Source: Peribacillus muralis (GTDB lineage: Bacteria > Bacillota > Bacilli > Bacillales > DSM-1321). From it: a DNA stretch of 64,000 bases. The DNA lies in contig NZ_CP017080.1 of NCBI RefSeq assembly GCF_001645685.2, positions 1,106,001 to 1,170,000 of the forward strand, read 5' to 3'. Within the stretch, counting starts at the first letter, position 1; each line of letters starts with the position of its first letter. Position numbers and translations under genes: made by a program. The notes below the pieces were generated by a model, which saw nothing but the letters and a program-made list of their open reading frames with translations, had not been told where the DNA came from and did no database searches. This document shows, one piece after another, positions 16,597 to 25,336 of this stretch.

Positions 16597-17463
16597 GTGG
16601 AAGGCAAAGGGCTCGATGTGAACGATTACATGCTGGATATTATATTTTTGTAATAGGTTCTCTTCAATTTTAACCGTAATATCGTGACCTTGGATAACCG
16701 TTAAGAGAGGGTTAACGTGAACGGTGGTTTCTAGCAGGATTTCACTTCCGTGCATTCGGGCCTTGATTTCACTCATGTCTTTTACACCTTCTGTCGAACT
16801 GATGGTTTGACCTATTTTTTGCAGCAGCTGATCGTCGAAGCCATCTGTTAAAGAAATGGAGGCATCACGGAAAATGCCCCAAGCCGTTTTGCAAATGATG
16901 ATGCCTACGACTGCAGCTGCTATGGCATCCAACCAAGGAATTCCAAGCTTAGTACCGAGGATCCCGATAAATGCACCGACGCTGACAAGGGCATCGGAAC
17001 GGTTATCCTGTGCAACGGCATATAGGGAGGAGCTGTTGATTTTCTTGCTTAACACTATATTGTAACGATAGATACCAAACATGAAAATAGCAGAGAAAAT
17101 GGCGACATAAGCGGTAAGCATATTGGGGACGGTCGTTGATTTTGGCTGGAAGAAGGATTCCACAGCACTGAATACAACCTGCAGGCCCACTGTGATCATG
17201 ATGAAGGCCGCGACTAAAGAAGCTATCGTTTCCGCCCGTAAATGCCCGTAGGCGTGATTACCATCTGGCGGTCTTTTGGATATCTTCAAGCCAATCAATA
17301 CGGCAATCGAGGCGATAATGTCGGTCGAATTATTCAAACCATCTGCCCAGAGGCCTTTGGAATCCCCAAAATAGCCAAACGACAATTTAAGAGCTGATAA
17401 GAAAATGTAAGCGGCAATGCTTATGTAGGCGCCTTTTTCAGCCGATATAGAATGTTTATCCAT
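16576..17463 (-). CDS. Cation diffusion facilitator family exporter (MneP/MneS-like)
   Basis: CDF proteins are dimeric metal/proton antiporters. This 295-residue protein has six membrane segments with the metal-site motifs ADGLNNSTDIIAS (TM2, residues about 40-52) and DNRSDALVSVGAF (TM5), a histidine in the intervening loop (NHAYGHLRAETI), and the C-terminal cytoplasmic ferredoxin-like domain with GHDITVKIEENL and HVIVHIEP. The D-x-x-x-D pairs lacking the usual TM2 HxxxD histidine suit Mn2+ rather than Zn2+ exporters, like B. subtilis MneP/MneS. No MntR-like operator was seen upstream. It follows directly downstream of no other gene, so it is probably monocistronic. Confidence 0.88.
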   Translation of the reverse strand: MDKHSISAEKGAYISIAAYIFLSALKLSFGYFGDSKGLWADGLNNSTDIIASIAVLIGLKISKRPPDGNHAYGHLRAETIASLVAAFIMITVGLQVVFSAVESFFQPKSTTVPNMLTAYVAIFSAIFMFGIYRYNIVLSKKINSSSLYAVAQDNRSDALVSVGAFIGILGTKLGIPWLDAIAAAVVGIIICKTAWGIFRDASISLTDGFDDQLLQKIGQTISSTEGVKDMSEIKARMHGSEILLETTVHVNPLLTVIQGHDITVKIEENLLQKYNIQHVIVHIEPFAFHKKGNRQ

Positions 17464-17774
17464 ATGTCTATCCCCTCCCGATGTAATTGGTCTTAATCAT
17501 GACTAAAGCGGTAACTGGCAATCCAAAATTGGTCTAAAGAAGTTGGATGGGGTGTATCCATTTTAATTAATCATCATGCTGTTAATGTTATTTATGGAAA
17601 CTAATAGTATATTCTAACCTAGGATCGAAAATTAAATACTTCCAAAAAAGGACCCAAAAAGGCTGAATGTAAGCAGACTCCTAATGCGTGAGGAATAGTA
17701 TTGGCTTATGGTCTGATTTTAGATTCAAGAGTTATCGGGGCTTTGTTCATTCCGTTAAAGTGGTCGATGCACTG
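17464..17774. other. Intergenic region upstream of the CDF exporter gene
   Basis: It should contain the exporter promoter; I found no recognisable operator or small gene here. Confidence 0.4.
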
Positions 17775-17809
17775 AAAAAAACCGAATTCACTAAGGAACC
17801 CGGTTTTTT
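17775..17809 (-). terminator. Terminator of the universal stress protein gene
   Basis: AAAAAACCG pairs with CGGTTTTTT, with an inner TTC/GAA pairing; T-runs on both strands. Confidence 0.8.
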
Positions 17810-17836
17810 GAGGATGGAAAATTAAATTCTTCCTAA

Positions 17837-18361
17837 TCATTTGGCTATGAATACAGAACAAGGAGCGTTTTTCGCAATCGAACTACTGGTGCTGCCGAGA
17901 AAGAATTTTTCCAGCCCGCTTTTATCGCTATTACCGACAACGATGAGGTCAGCGCCGGTTCTCCCGGCATAGTCACAAATGCTATCTGGTGCATGCCCTT
18001 CCAATATTTCGAATTTCCCCTTCACTTGGAATTCACTTAGCAGCCTCAATGTATTGCTTTCTGCATTTTGGACACTGTTCTCGACGACGGAAGGAGATGG
18101 ATTTCCTTTACGTTGTTCGGGTTGTTCAACTTCCACGACAGGGTGCGTTTGAACGGGATCTACATAAAATCCTGCAGCAGGTACGAATCCCGGAGCCGAT
18201 GCATTTCCCATGATGCGCTGTTCCACCTTATCATTTAAGACATGAACTACGGTGAGCTCAGTTTCCGGAAAAGCCTTTTTCAATGTTGCCCCGTACTCGA
18301 CAGCCCGTTTACTCTCCTCATTTCCATCAAAAGCGACGACAATATGCTTGAAGTTTTTCAT
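17837..18361 (-). CDS. Universal stress protein (UspA family)
   Basis: The protein begins with FKHIVVAFDGNEESKRAVEYG, the typical first strand and helix of the Usp fold, and ends with LIVVGNSDKSGLEKFFLGSTSSSIAKNAPCSVFIAK, matching the G-2x-G-9x-G(S/T) nucleotide-binding motif in part (GNSDKSG...LGSTSS). A central loop of about 40 residues is longer than in the minimal family. Usp proteins bind ATP or AMP and protect cells in stationary phase. ATG 18361 is preferred; an ATG three codons earlier sits almost on top of GGGGAG. Confidence 0.85.
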   Translation of the reverse strand: MKNFKHIVVAFDGNEESKRAVEYGATLKKAFPETELTVVHVLNDKVEQRIMGNASAPGFVPAAGFYVDPVQTHPVVEVEQPEQRKGNPSPSVVENSVQNAESNTLRLLSEFQVKGKFEILEGHAPDSICDYAGRTGADLIVVGNSDKSGLEKFFLGSTSSSIAKNAPCSVFIAK

Positions 18362-18635
18362 GGATACCATCTCTCCCCATTTAGTATGTCTTTAGAGGTG
18401 TTATACCCACTTTCATCAGCATTAAGCCTTTTCAGCGGTATAAAGATGTCAAATATGGGTAAAGGAAAAGATACGAGCATACTACTGAAGCTTATTTCGC
18501 GAGCCGAGTCACGAACAAATGCAAAAAGAAAGGCGAATGATCGACTGCAAAATTAATTAATCAACGAGTTTTCTTTCATAAAAAGGGTAAAATATTTTTA
18601 ATGAATATGACGCAGACGGGAAAATGGGGGTCCAA

Positions 18636-20633
18636 ATGAGAGGGTTAGTGAAATTAGGTCTAATAATTATATTGGCAGTGGTGGTTGCGGGTGCCGGTTT
18701 TCTAATATATTTCAGACAGGGTGCAGATATAAGCCAGCTCGAAAATCGTCTGCAGCAGCCAACGGGAATTTATGATCTTGACGGGAACTTAGCCAGCACG
18801 ATCACTGCCAATAAATCTGAAGGTGTGGCAATAGATGATATACCGGAACATATGAAACAGGCGGTGGTTTCCATTGAGGATCACCGTTTTTATGAACATC
18901 ATGGCATAGATTATCAAGGGATTCTGCGAGCCTTGGTTAAAAATGCGAAGGCAGGCAGTGTTGTTGAAGGGGGAAGTACGCTTACGCAACAGCTTGTAAA
19001 GATTACGATGCTGGAGTCTAATCGAACATTGAAGAGGAAAATAGAAGAATTCTTCCTTGCACAGGAAGTCGAGGATGAATATACAAAAGATGAGATTCTG
19101 GAAATGTATTTGAATCAAGTATATTTTGGCCATGGGGCATGGGGCATCAAAAAAGCCGCCAATGTTTATTTTTCCAAAGAGGTTTCAGAATTGAGTGTTG
19201 CCGAGAGTGCTTTATTGGCGGGCGTCATCAACCTGCCTTCCAAACTTGATCCGTATAAGAATTTGGACGGGGCATTGAAGCGGCGAGATCTTGTTCTTTC
19301 AAGAATGGCAGAACATGGTTATTTGACGAAGGATGAGGAGGCTTCCGCTAAAAAAGATACAGTGACACTTATAAAGGGAGAAAAGGAAACGGATCCATTA
19401 AAAGGGAAGTATCCATATTTTGTCGATCATGTGTTATCGGAGGCATCCAGTAAATACGGTATGAAGCTTGAGGATTTACTTATTAAAGGCTATAAAATAT
19501 ATACGACACTGGATCAATCCATGCAGCAGGCGACAGAATCCGTTTACGAGAATGATGCCAATTTCCCCGTGGGAACGAGTACGGAGGAAATGGTCCAAAG
19601 TGGTTCCATCCTGTTGGATCCGAAAACAGGCGGAATAAATGCACTTGTGGGCGGACGGGGAAAGCATCAATTCATGGGATATAATCGGGCCACACAGCTG
19701 AAGCGGTCTCCCGGTTCGGCCATTAAACCACTTGTTGTTTACACCCCCGCGGTGGAAGAGGGGTATGATATCACTTCTCCTTTGAAGGATGAAAAAATGA
19801 GCTTCGGTGAATATGAGCCCACAAACTTGAGCGGAGTATATAAGGGGGAGGTACCGATGTATGAAGCTGTGATGAACTCCTTGAATGTTCCAACCGTGTG
19901 GTTATTGAATGAGATCGGCATCGATAAGGGACTTGATTCGCTTAAGCGGTTTGGAATTCCGTATGAAAAGGAAGATCGGAATTTAACGCTCGCTTTAGGC
20001 GGGATGAGGAAGGGTGTATCCCCGCTGCAGATGGCTGATGCTTTTTCAGCGTTTGCAAACAACGGTGAAAGGATCGAGCCGCATGCCATTATAAAAATAG
20101 AAAATGCCGAGGGAAAAGAGGTTGCGTCCTCTAAGGAGAACAAGACGAAAGTAACCTCTAAAAGTGTCGTCGATAAAATGAATGCGATGCTGCTTGGTAC
20201 AGTCGAATATGGCACAGCGAAAAACGCAGCCGTTTCCGGTTATGAAATTGCAGGTAAAACAGGGTCAACGCAAGTTCCGATAGAAGGAGTGTCAGGCGTT
20301 AAAGATCAATGGTTCATTGGGTATACACCTTCGCTGGTAGGTGCCGTATGGGCAGGGTACGATAAGACGGATGAAAAGCATTATTTAACGACGCATAGCA
20401 GTGAGGGAAGTGCGCTCATTTTCCATAAGATAATGGCAAAAGCGCTCCAGAACCAAACGTCGCAATCTTTTAAAACACAAGACATCGGGCCGTTCATTGC
20501 TGAACAGCAAGCGATCATAGCGGAGCAAAAGGAAAAGGAAAAAGAAGATAAACGTAAGCAATATTGGATTGATAAAGGAAATGAAATAAGAGAAGGCTTG
20601 AACAAATGGAGGAACTGGGAAGTACCATGGTAA
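18636..20633 (+). CDS. Class A penicillin-binding protein (transglycosylase/transpeptidase)
   Basis: A bifunctional enzyme that polymerises glycan strands and cross-links peptides outside the membrane. After one N-terminal transmembrane anchor comes the GT51 domain, with catalytic Glu motif VVSIEDHRFYEHHGID, GGSTLTQQLVK and LEMYLNQVYFGHGAWGI; the transpeptidase domain has SPGSAIKP (SxxK serine), SLN (SxN) and AGKTGST (KTG). The C-terminus is a charged helix rich in EKEK. Length (about 665 residues) fits the Bacillus PbpF/PbpG group. ATG 18636 follows GGGGGTCCAA; an ATG four codons earlier is possible. The gene stands alone. Confidence 0.92.
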   Translation: MRGLVKLGLIIILAVVVAGAGFLIYFRQGADISQLENRLQQPTGIYDLDGNLASTITANKSEGVAIDDIPEHMKQAVVSIEDHRFYEHHGIDYQGILRALVKNAKAGSVVEGGSTLTQQLVKITMLESNRTLKRKIEEFFLAQEVEDEYTKDEILEMYLNQVYFGHGAWGIKKAANVYFSKEVSELSVAESALLAGVINLPSKLDPYKNLDGALKRRDLVLSRMAEHGYLTKDEEASAKKDTVTLIKGEKETDPLKGKYPYFVDHVLSEASSKYGMKLEDLLIKGYKIYTTLDQSMQQATESVYENDANFPVGTSTEEMVQSGSILLDPKTGGINALVGGRGKHQFMGYNRATQLKRSPGSAIKPLVVYTPAVEEGYDITSPLKDEKMSFGEYEPTNLSGVYKGEVPMYEAVMNSLNVPTVWLLNEIGIDKGLDSLKRFGIPYEKEDRNLTLALGGMRKGVSPLQMADAFSAFANNGERIEPHAIIKIENAEGKEVASSKENKTKVTSKSVVDKMNAMLLGTVEYGTAKNAAVSGYEIAGKTGSTQVPIEGVSGVKDQWFIGYTPSLVGAVWAGYDKTDEKHYLTTHSSEGSALIFHKIMAKALQNQTSQSFKTQDIGPFIAEQQAIIAEQKEKEKEDKRKQYWIDKGNEIREGLNKWRNWEVPW

Positions 20634-20696
20634 TTTAAAGACATGGAAGCTTCCTCTTCACCTGGATGATTTGCTTCATGCCATACAGAACAAAAA

Positions 20697-20740
20697 AGCC
20701 TGTTGGCAAGCTCAATCATCATCGAGTTTGCCAACAGGCT
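20697..20740. terminator. Bidirectional terminator
   Basis: AGCCTGTTGGCAA pairs with TTGCCAACAGGCT (13 bp) around a loop with further CTC/GAG pairing; it separates the PBP gene from the minus-strand small membrane peptide gene. Confidence 0.85.
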
Positions 20741-20748
20741 CTTCATCA

Positions 20749-20817
20749 TTAAAATATGAAATTTACAATGATGCCGATCACGACAATCGCACCAATTACC
20801 ATTAATATGGTTCTCAT
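20749..20817 (-). CDS. 22-residue hydrophobic membrane peptide
   Basis: The reading frame MRTILMVIGAIVVIGIIVNF (plus IF) is one predicted transmembrane helix with an N-terminal Arg. GAGGGGG lies nine bases before its ATG on the minus strand, and the stop abuts the 20697-20740 terminator, so a complete mini-gene is present. Such peptides act as membrane modulators, toxins or complex subunits; nothing assigns a function here. It is downstream of the HPr-like gene in the same orientation. Confidence 0.6.
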   Translation of the reverse strand: MRTILMVIGAIVVIGIIVNFIF

Positions 20818-20859
20818 TCTAAAAACCCCCTCTTCTATACGTAACGTAGTTGGACTCAT

Positions 20860-21168
20860 TTAAATATTGACGGTTTGGTTCGAAAGAAAACCTAATGCGT
20901 TTTCTTCATTTTCCTTACAAATATCCTGTACTTTTTCAAGCATGGCATGTACATTCTCACCTTCAAGGATGACTTTCATGTTTGCACATTCCTGAAGGAT
21001 AAGTACAAAGGATACAAATGTCGAAAGCTTTTTGGCATCGACCAATTTATGATTGCAGATAAAATATATATTTCCTTTAAATTCTTTTGTTACTTGATAT
21101 AAATTCATGATTTGACGCATGGATAATCTTTTATTTGTTTTAATGTCAGAAGAAATCACTTTATTCAT
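20860..21168 (-). CDS. Degenerate HPr-like protein
   Basis: The 102-residue product fits the HPr fold by pattern: strand VISSD, helix MRQIMNLYQVTKEF, strand GNIYFICNHKLVDAKKLSTFVSFVLIL and strand MKVILEGENVHAMLEKVQDIC. The His15 loop of genuine HPr (GIHARPA) is replaced by KRLSMRQ, so it cannot act as a phosphotransfer carrier; the region of the regulatory Ser46 is DAKKLSTFV. Similar degenerate HPr proteins occur in Bacillaceae and are of unknown, probably regulatory, role. ATG 21168 follows AAAGGAGTAAACGAC; the open frame extends farther upstream without a site. Confidence 0.75.
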   Translation of the reverse strand: MNKVISSDIKTNKRLSMRQIMNLYQVTKEFKGNIYFICNHKLVDAKKLSTFVSFVLILQECANMKVILEGENVHAMLEKVQDICKENEENALGFLSNQTVNI

Positions 21169-21360
21169 GTCGTTTACTCCTTTAGTTTTTATACTTTCGA
21201 AAAAAGCATAATCAAGATGTCGATTCAGCTGCAATTCTATAAATGAACAAGCAAGTTTGGTCTTTTTTATGTAATTGTTAGCGAGTTATGTTGTATATTT
21301 ACCCGTGTAAAAGAAATTGAAACCTATTTGGCATTTACATTTTTGAAGGGAGAAGGAACG

Positions 21361-22536
21361 ATGCTAACACTTATAAAAAATGGGGAGATTTATGGACCGG
21401 AATATATGGGTCAAAAAGATATCCTTTTGGTCGGAAGGCAAATCGGTTTCATTGAGGGTAATATTGATCGACCTGAAAATTTCGTTCAATGTGACGTGAT
21501 TGATGCGAGCGGGCAAATCGTAGTTCCGGGGTTTATAGATGCTCATGTACATATCATCGGCGGCGGCGGTGAGGGTGGCTTCAAGACGAGGACACCGGAA
21601 ATCCAATTGACGGATGCAACGCTGGCAGGGATAACGACATTGGTCGGCGTGATCGGTACGGATGGAACGACAAGGTCGATGCCGGCACTTATAGCTAAAG
21701 CAAGAGCGCTTGAAGAAGAAGGGATAAGCTCTTTCGTTCAAACTGGATCTTATCATCTTCCAGTCAAGACGTTAACCGGTTCGGTCGAGGACGATTTGAT
21801 TCTTGTGGATAAAATCATTGGTGTCGGAGAGATCGCCATTGCGGACCATCGTTCATCGCAGCCGACTGCGGCAGAGCTTGCCAAACTTGCTTCGCAGGCA
21901 CGTAATGGAGGTCTGCTTTCCGGAAAAGGGGGAATCGTGAATATTCATGTGGGCGACAGTCAAAATCTATTGAAGGTAATCGAGGAAGTCGTCGAAACAA
22001 CGGATATACCGATCACTCAGTTTTACCCGACGCATATCAATCGGAATCCGGACGTTTTCAAAGCAGGTTTGTTATATGCAAAAAAAGGCGGCTATATAGA
22101 CTTTACGACCAGTACGGTCAAGAAATTCCTGGAAGAAGGCGAAGTGAAAGCAAGTACAGCCATAAAATTGGCACTCGAAGAAGGCGTTGATATCAATCAG
22201 ATCACCTTAACTTCAGATGGGCAAGCAAGCCTTCCCGACTTCGATGATGATGGGAAACTGCAAGGATTGAGCATGGGGACGTGCATGTCCCTCTATGATT
22301 CCGTAGTCGATGCGATTCTGGCGGATGGAGTGGCAACGGCTGACGCCATGCGGGTCGTGACGGAAAACCCAGCAAATATCTTAAAGCTGGCAAATAAGGG
22401 CCAGCTTAAGGCGGGGAATGACGCGGATATCATCATAATGGATAAGCATACTTTTGAAATCGATACCGTCATCGCGATGGGACAGGTCATGGTCAAAGAG
22501 GGAGCGGCGGTCGTGAAAGGAACATTTGAAAAATAG
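21361..22536 (+). CDS. iadA: Isoaspartyl dipeptidase (beta-aspartyl-peptidase)
   Basis: This amidohydrolase-superfamily zinc enzyme cleaves isoaspartyl dipeptides formed from damaged proteins. The 391-residue protein shows GFIDAHVHIIGGGGEGG (metal-binding HxH), the Lys/Tyr/His region around SYHLPVKTLTGS and IADHRSSQPT, HVGDS, a conserved FYPTHINRN histidine, SDGQASLPDFDDDG (catalytic Asp) and the C-terminal NPANILKLANKGQLKAGNDADIIIMD. Size equals the E. coli IadA (390). The start at 21361 is preceded by GAAGGGAGAAGGAACG; an upstream in-frame start is unsupported. Confidence 0.92.
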   Translation: MLTLIKNGEIYGPEYMGQKDILLVGRQIGFIEGNIDRPENFVQCDVIDASGQIVVPGFIDAHVHIIGGGGEGGFKTRTPEIQLTDATLAGITTLVGVIGTDGTTRSMPALIAKARALEEEGISSFVQTGSYHLPVKTLTGSVEDDLILVDKIIGVGEIAIADHRSSQPTAAELAKLASQARNGGLLSGKGGIVNIHVGDSQNLLKVIEEVVETTDIPITQFYPTHINRNPDVFKAGLLYAKKGGYIDFTTSTVKKFLEEGEVKASTAIKLALEEGVDINQITLTSDGQASLPDFDDDGKLQGLSMGTCMSLYDSVVDAILADGVATADAMRVVTENPANILKLANKGQLKAGNDADIIIMDKHTFEIDTVIAMGQVMVKEGAAVVKGTFEK

Positions 22537-22585
22537 ATTTTCCCAACAAAGGAGACATCGTGTTTTAAGTTTCAGTTTGTTGACA

Positions 22586-22624
22586 AAAGGTTTCGGAATG
22601 GTCTCCCCTCCGAAACCTTTTTTT
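22586..22624 (+). terminator. Terminator of iadA
   Basis: AAAGGTTTCGGA pairs with TCCGAAACCTTT (12 bp) and is followed by seven T. Confidence 0.9.
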
Positions 22625-23213
22625 ATTGGATTTGAATAAGTTGTAGAGACAATACGTATAAAGCTGCTGGTCAATCGAGGTTCACCTGCGTTTTCACTCA
22701 GAGTGAATGGAAAGGGAAGGGGCTAGATTCCCGCTTATGAAATGTGTGTCCAACGATTAATACTTCACGAGACTATGAATGTAACAGTCAAATTTTACAA
22801 ACTGAAAGACCCATATGATGGGCGTTTTCAGGTGGGAACGAATCAGGAAATGAGGAGATGTGCATGTTCGACCAATGGACAAACAGAGGATCAGAGCAAG
22901 TTAAGGACACTTTCGTCTTAAAATACACGTAAGAAGGCAATGAGATTTCTTGAAGTTTTTCGTTTGATTTGGCATATTTTCAAAATGAAGGCGATGCAGC
23001 AGAAAAGACATGCTAAAAAAAGGTAAAATACGGAAAATTAGTTCTATTTAACATGTTATTAAAATCACCGATGTATTATCCTTTTATATAAGCAAATGAA
23101 AAAGCAATCATTCACAGCATAAAAGTCCAGAATAAAGTTTTGGGCTGTTATTTCATGACCGTTCAAATCCTAGGTAAGTTTGCGAAACAAATCTATCTAA
23201 AGGGAGAAATGAT
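22625..23213. other. Long leader region of the 2-oxoacid dehydrogenase operon
   Basis: Holds one possible small ORF (22864-22932). I looked for a sigma-L -24/-12 pair and for a catabolite-responsive element; the nearest strings do not match either consensus, so the operon promoter remains unidentified. Confidence 0.4.
22864..22932 (+). CDS. Possible 22-codon leader ORF
   Basis: ATG follows GAGGAGATGTGC, a good ribosome binding site, and reads MFDQWTNRGSEQVKDTFVLK then YT and stop. No family known and no terminator or attenuator structure next to it was found; it may be a chance frame. Confidence 0.25.
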   Translation: MFDQWTNRGSEQVKDTFVLKYT

Positions 23214-24326
23214 ATGGAAAAGACGGGAAACCCAATAATGAAAGCGCATTCAAATGGTGACGAGCCAGATATGTATCATGTATTGAATCCCGATGGAGAA
23301 ATCATCGAATCCATTGATGGAAAAATTGATAAATCACTGATGCTGAAGATGTATGAAAGCATGCTTTTACTCAGGACCTTTGACCGTAAATCAGTTAATC
23401 TCCAGCGTCAAGGAAGAATGGGGACGTATGCGCCATTCGAAGGACAGGAGGCAGCCCAGGTAGGGAGTGCATTAGCGTTGTCGGCAGGGGATTGGATGTT
23501 TCCCACATACCGTGATCATGGGGCGGCAATCATCCACGGCCAGGAATTATACCGTGTTTTCCTGTATTGGATGGCGCATTTGGACGGCTCGGTCTGTCCG
23601 GAAGGAAAGAGGATACTGCCCCCTAGTGTCCCGATTGCCACTCAAATGGTTCATGCGGTAGGAACGGCTTGGGCAAGTAAGCTGAAAGGGGAAGAGAATG
23701 TGAGCATTGCTTATTTTGGTGATGGCGCCACTTCTGAAGGGGACTTTCATGAGGCACTCAATTTTGCTGGGGTCTATAAAACCCCGACGATCTTTTTCTG
23801 CCAAAACAATGGCTACGCAATCAGTGTCCCGTTTGAAAAGCAATCCTCCTCTAAAACGATTTCCCAGCGAGCAGCCGCATATGACATTCATGGCGTCCGA
23901 GTGGATGGAAATGATATTTTTGCAGTTTGGCTGACCGTGAGGGAGGCTGTCGAAAGAGCGCTTAGCGGCCAAGGACCCACTCTGATAGAAGCGATTACTT
24001 TTCGCTATGGCGCCCATACTACGGCAGATAACCCGAACATATATCGGAACCAAGACGAAGTTTCAACATTTTGGAGGGAAAATCGAGATCCGTTAACTCG
24101 TCTTAAAAAGTTTTTGCACAGAGAAGGTCACTGGAATGAGGAGCAGGAAGACAAGACCATCAAGCAGTTCAATGAACTGATAGATACCCACCTTCAAAAA
24201 GCCGAAGCTTATCCGAAATCGTCACCTGTTGAAATGTTCGATCATGTATACGCAGGGGGGTCATGGCATCTAAAGGAACAGCAGCAAGAATTGAAGCAAA
24301 TCCTGAAGAAGGGTGTGAAAAAATGA
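23214..24326 (+). CDS. 2-oxoacid dehydrogenase E1 component, alpha subunit
   Basis: First gene of a four-gene E1alpha-E1beta-E2-E3 operon. The 370-residue protein has the thiamine diphosphate motif AYFGDGATSEGDFHEALNFAG ending in the distal NN of FFCQNN, the phosphorylation-loop-like region AHTTADNPNIYRN, and the TPP-binding region ATQMVHAVGTAWA. The N-terminal MYHVLNPDGEI and RTFDRKSVNLQRQGRMGTYAPFEGQEA resemble Gram-positive pyruvate dehydrogenase E1alpha, so pyruvate is the favoured substrate, but branched-chain 2-oxoacids are possible. The start follows AAAGGGAGAAATGAT. Two overlapping ATGA bases couple it to the next gene. Confidence 0.9.
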   Translation: MEKTGNPIMKAHSNGDEPDMYHVLNPDGEIIESIDGKIDKSLMLKMYESMLLLRTFDRKSVNLQRQGRMGTYAPFEGQEAAQVGSALALSAGDWMFPTYRDHGAAIIHGQELYRVFLYWMAHLDGSVCPEGKRILPPSVPIATQMVHAVGTAWASKLKGEENVSIAYFGDGATSEGDFHEALNFAGVYKTPTIFFCQNNGYAISVPFEKQSSSKTISQRAAAYDIHGVRVDGNDIFAVWLTVREAVERALSGQGPTLIEAITFRYGAHTTADNPNIYRNQDEVSTFWRENRDPLTRLKKFLHREGHWNEEQEDKTIKQFNELIDTHLQKAEAYPKSSPVEMFDHVYAGGSWHLKEQQQELKQILKKGVKK

Positions 24327-25309
24327 TGGGCAAAAGCGTAACGATGCTACAGGCCATTACGGAAGCAATGGATCAAAAGCTTGATCATGATGAGCGTGTC
24401 ATGATTTTGGGAGAGGACATTGGGGTGAACGGAGGGGTATTTAGGTCGACGGAAGGGCTTTATGAGAAGTATGGCAGAGATCGCGTTGTCGATACTCCGT
24501 TGGCAGAGGCTGGGATCATCGGTTCTGCCATCGGTTTATCGCTTAATGGGATGGTGCCGATAGTGGAGATTCAATTCCTTGCCTTTATTTATCCTGGATT
24601 CGAACAGCTCGTGTCACATGCAGCCCGTATGAGATATCGGACCCGTGGTCAATTCGGGGTGCCCCTGGTGATTCGTACGCCTTATGGAGCGGGAATAAGA
24701 GGTCCTGAACTTCATTCAGAGAGTGTCGAAACCTTCTTTGCCCATACCCCTGGTTTAAAGGTGGTGGCACCAAGCAATCCTTACGATGCGAAGGGGCTGC
24801 TCATTTCTGCCATTGAAGATCCTGACCCGGTCATCTTCTTGGAACCGACTAAATTATATCGGGCTTTTAAGGAGGAAGTACCGGATGAAATGTACCGAAT
24901 CCCGATCGGTCAGGCAAAAGTGGTCCAGGAGGGGAGTGATCTGACCATTTTTGCCTGGGGGGCCATGTTAAGGGAAGCGTTGAATGCTGCGAAAAAAATT
25001 GAAAAAGAAAAAGGCTGGAAGTGTGAAGTGGTCGACCTTCGTACATTGTACCCCTTGGATCGTGATACCATCGTACAGTCCATTAAAAAAACAGGTCGTG
25101 CACTGATAGTCCATGAAGCTCATAAGACAGCTGGATTAGGTGCGGAAATCATCTCCATCATTAATGATGAAGCGCTTATTTATCTGAAAGCACCGATTAA
25201 ACGTGTGACTGGATTTGATGTACCAGTGCCGCCGTTTTCCATAGAAGATCATTATCTCCCAACTGTCGAACGTGTTAAACAGGGGATAGTTGAAACGATT
25301 TCATTCTAA
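24323..25309 (+). CDS. 2-oxoacid dehydrogenase E1 component, beta subunit
   Basis: Pairs with the alpha subunit to form the E1 decarboxylase. The protein has the E1beta landmarks ILGEDIGVNGGVFRST, DTPLAEAGIIGSAIGLSLNGMVPIVEIQF (Glu that activates TPP), RTPYGAGIRGPELHSES, APSNPYDAKGLL and the C-terminal transketolase region RALIVHEAHKTAGLGAEI. The ATG at 24323 overlaps the alpha stop (ATGA); the open frame extends 60 bases upstream within the alpha gene and was ignored. Subunit type is closest to pyruvate dehydrogenase by eye. About 327 residues, a normal length. Confidence 0.9.
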   Translation: MMGKSVTMLQAITEAMDQKLDHDERVMILGEDIGVNGGVFRSTEGLYEKYGRDRVVDTPLAEAGIIGSAIGLSLNGMVPIVEIQFLAFIYPGFEQLVSHAARMRYRTRGQFGVPLVIRTPYGAGIRGPELHSESVETFFAHTPGLKVVAPSNPYDAKGLLISAIEDPDPVIFLEPTKLYRAFKEEVPDEMYRIPIGQAKVVQEGSDLTIFAWGAMLREALNAAKKIEKEKGWKCEVVDLRTLYPLDRDTIVQSIKKTGRALIVHEAHKTAGLGAEIISIINDEALIYLKAPIKRVTGFDVPVPPFSIEDHYLPTVERVKQGIVETISF

Positions 25310-25336
25310 ATGAGATTAGGAAGGGGAGGAAGATGC

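Noticed and set aside
18242..18556. 104-codon plus-strand frame
   Set aside because: Mostly antisense to the universal stress protein gene.
22800..22845. Possible catabolite-responsive element upstream of the 2-oxoacid dehydrogenase operon
   Set aside because: The closest string (TGATGGGCGTTTTCA) has wrong spacing and mismatches at invariant positions.
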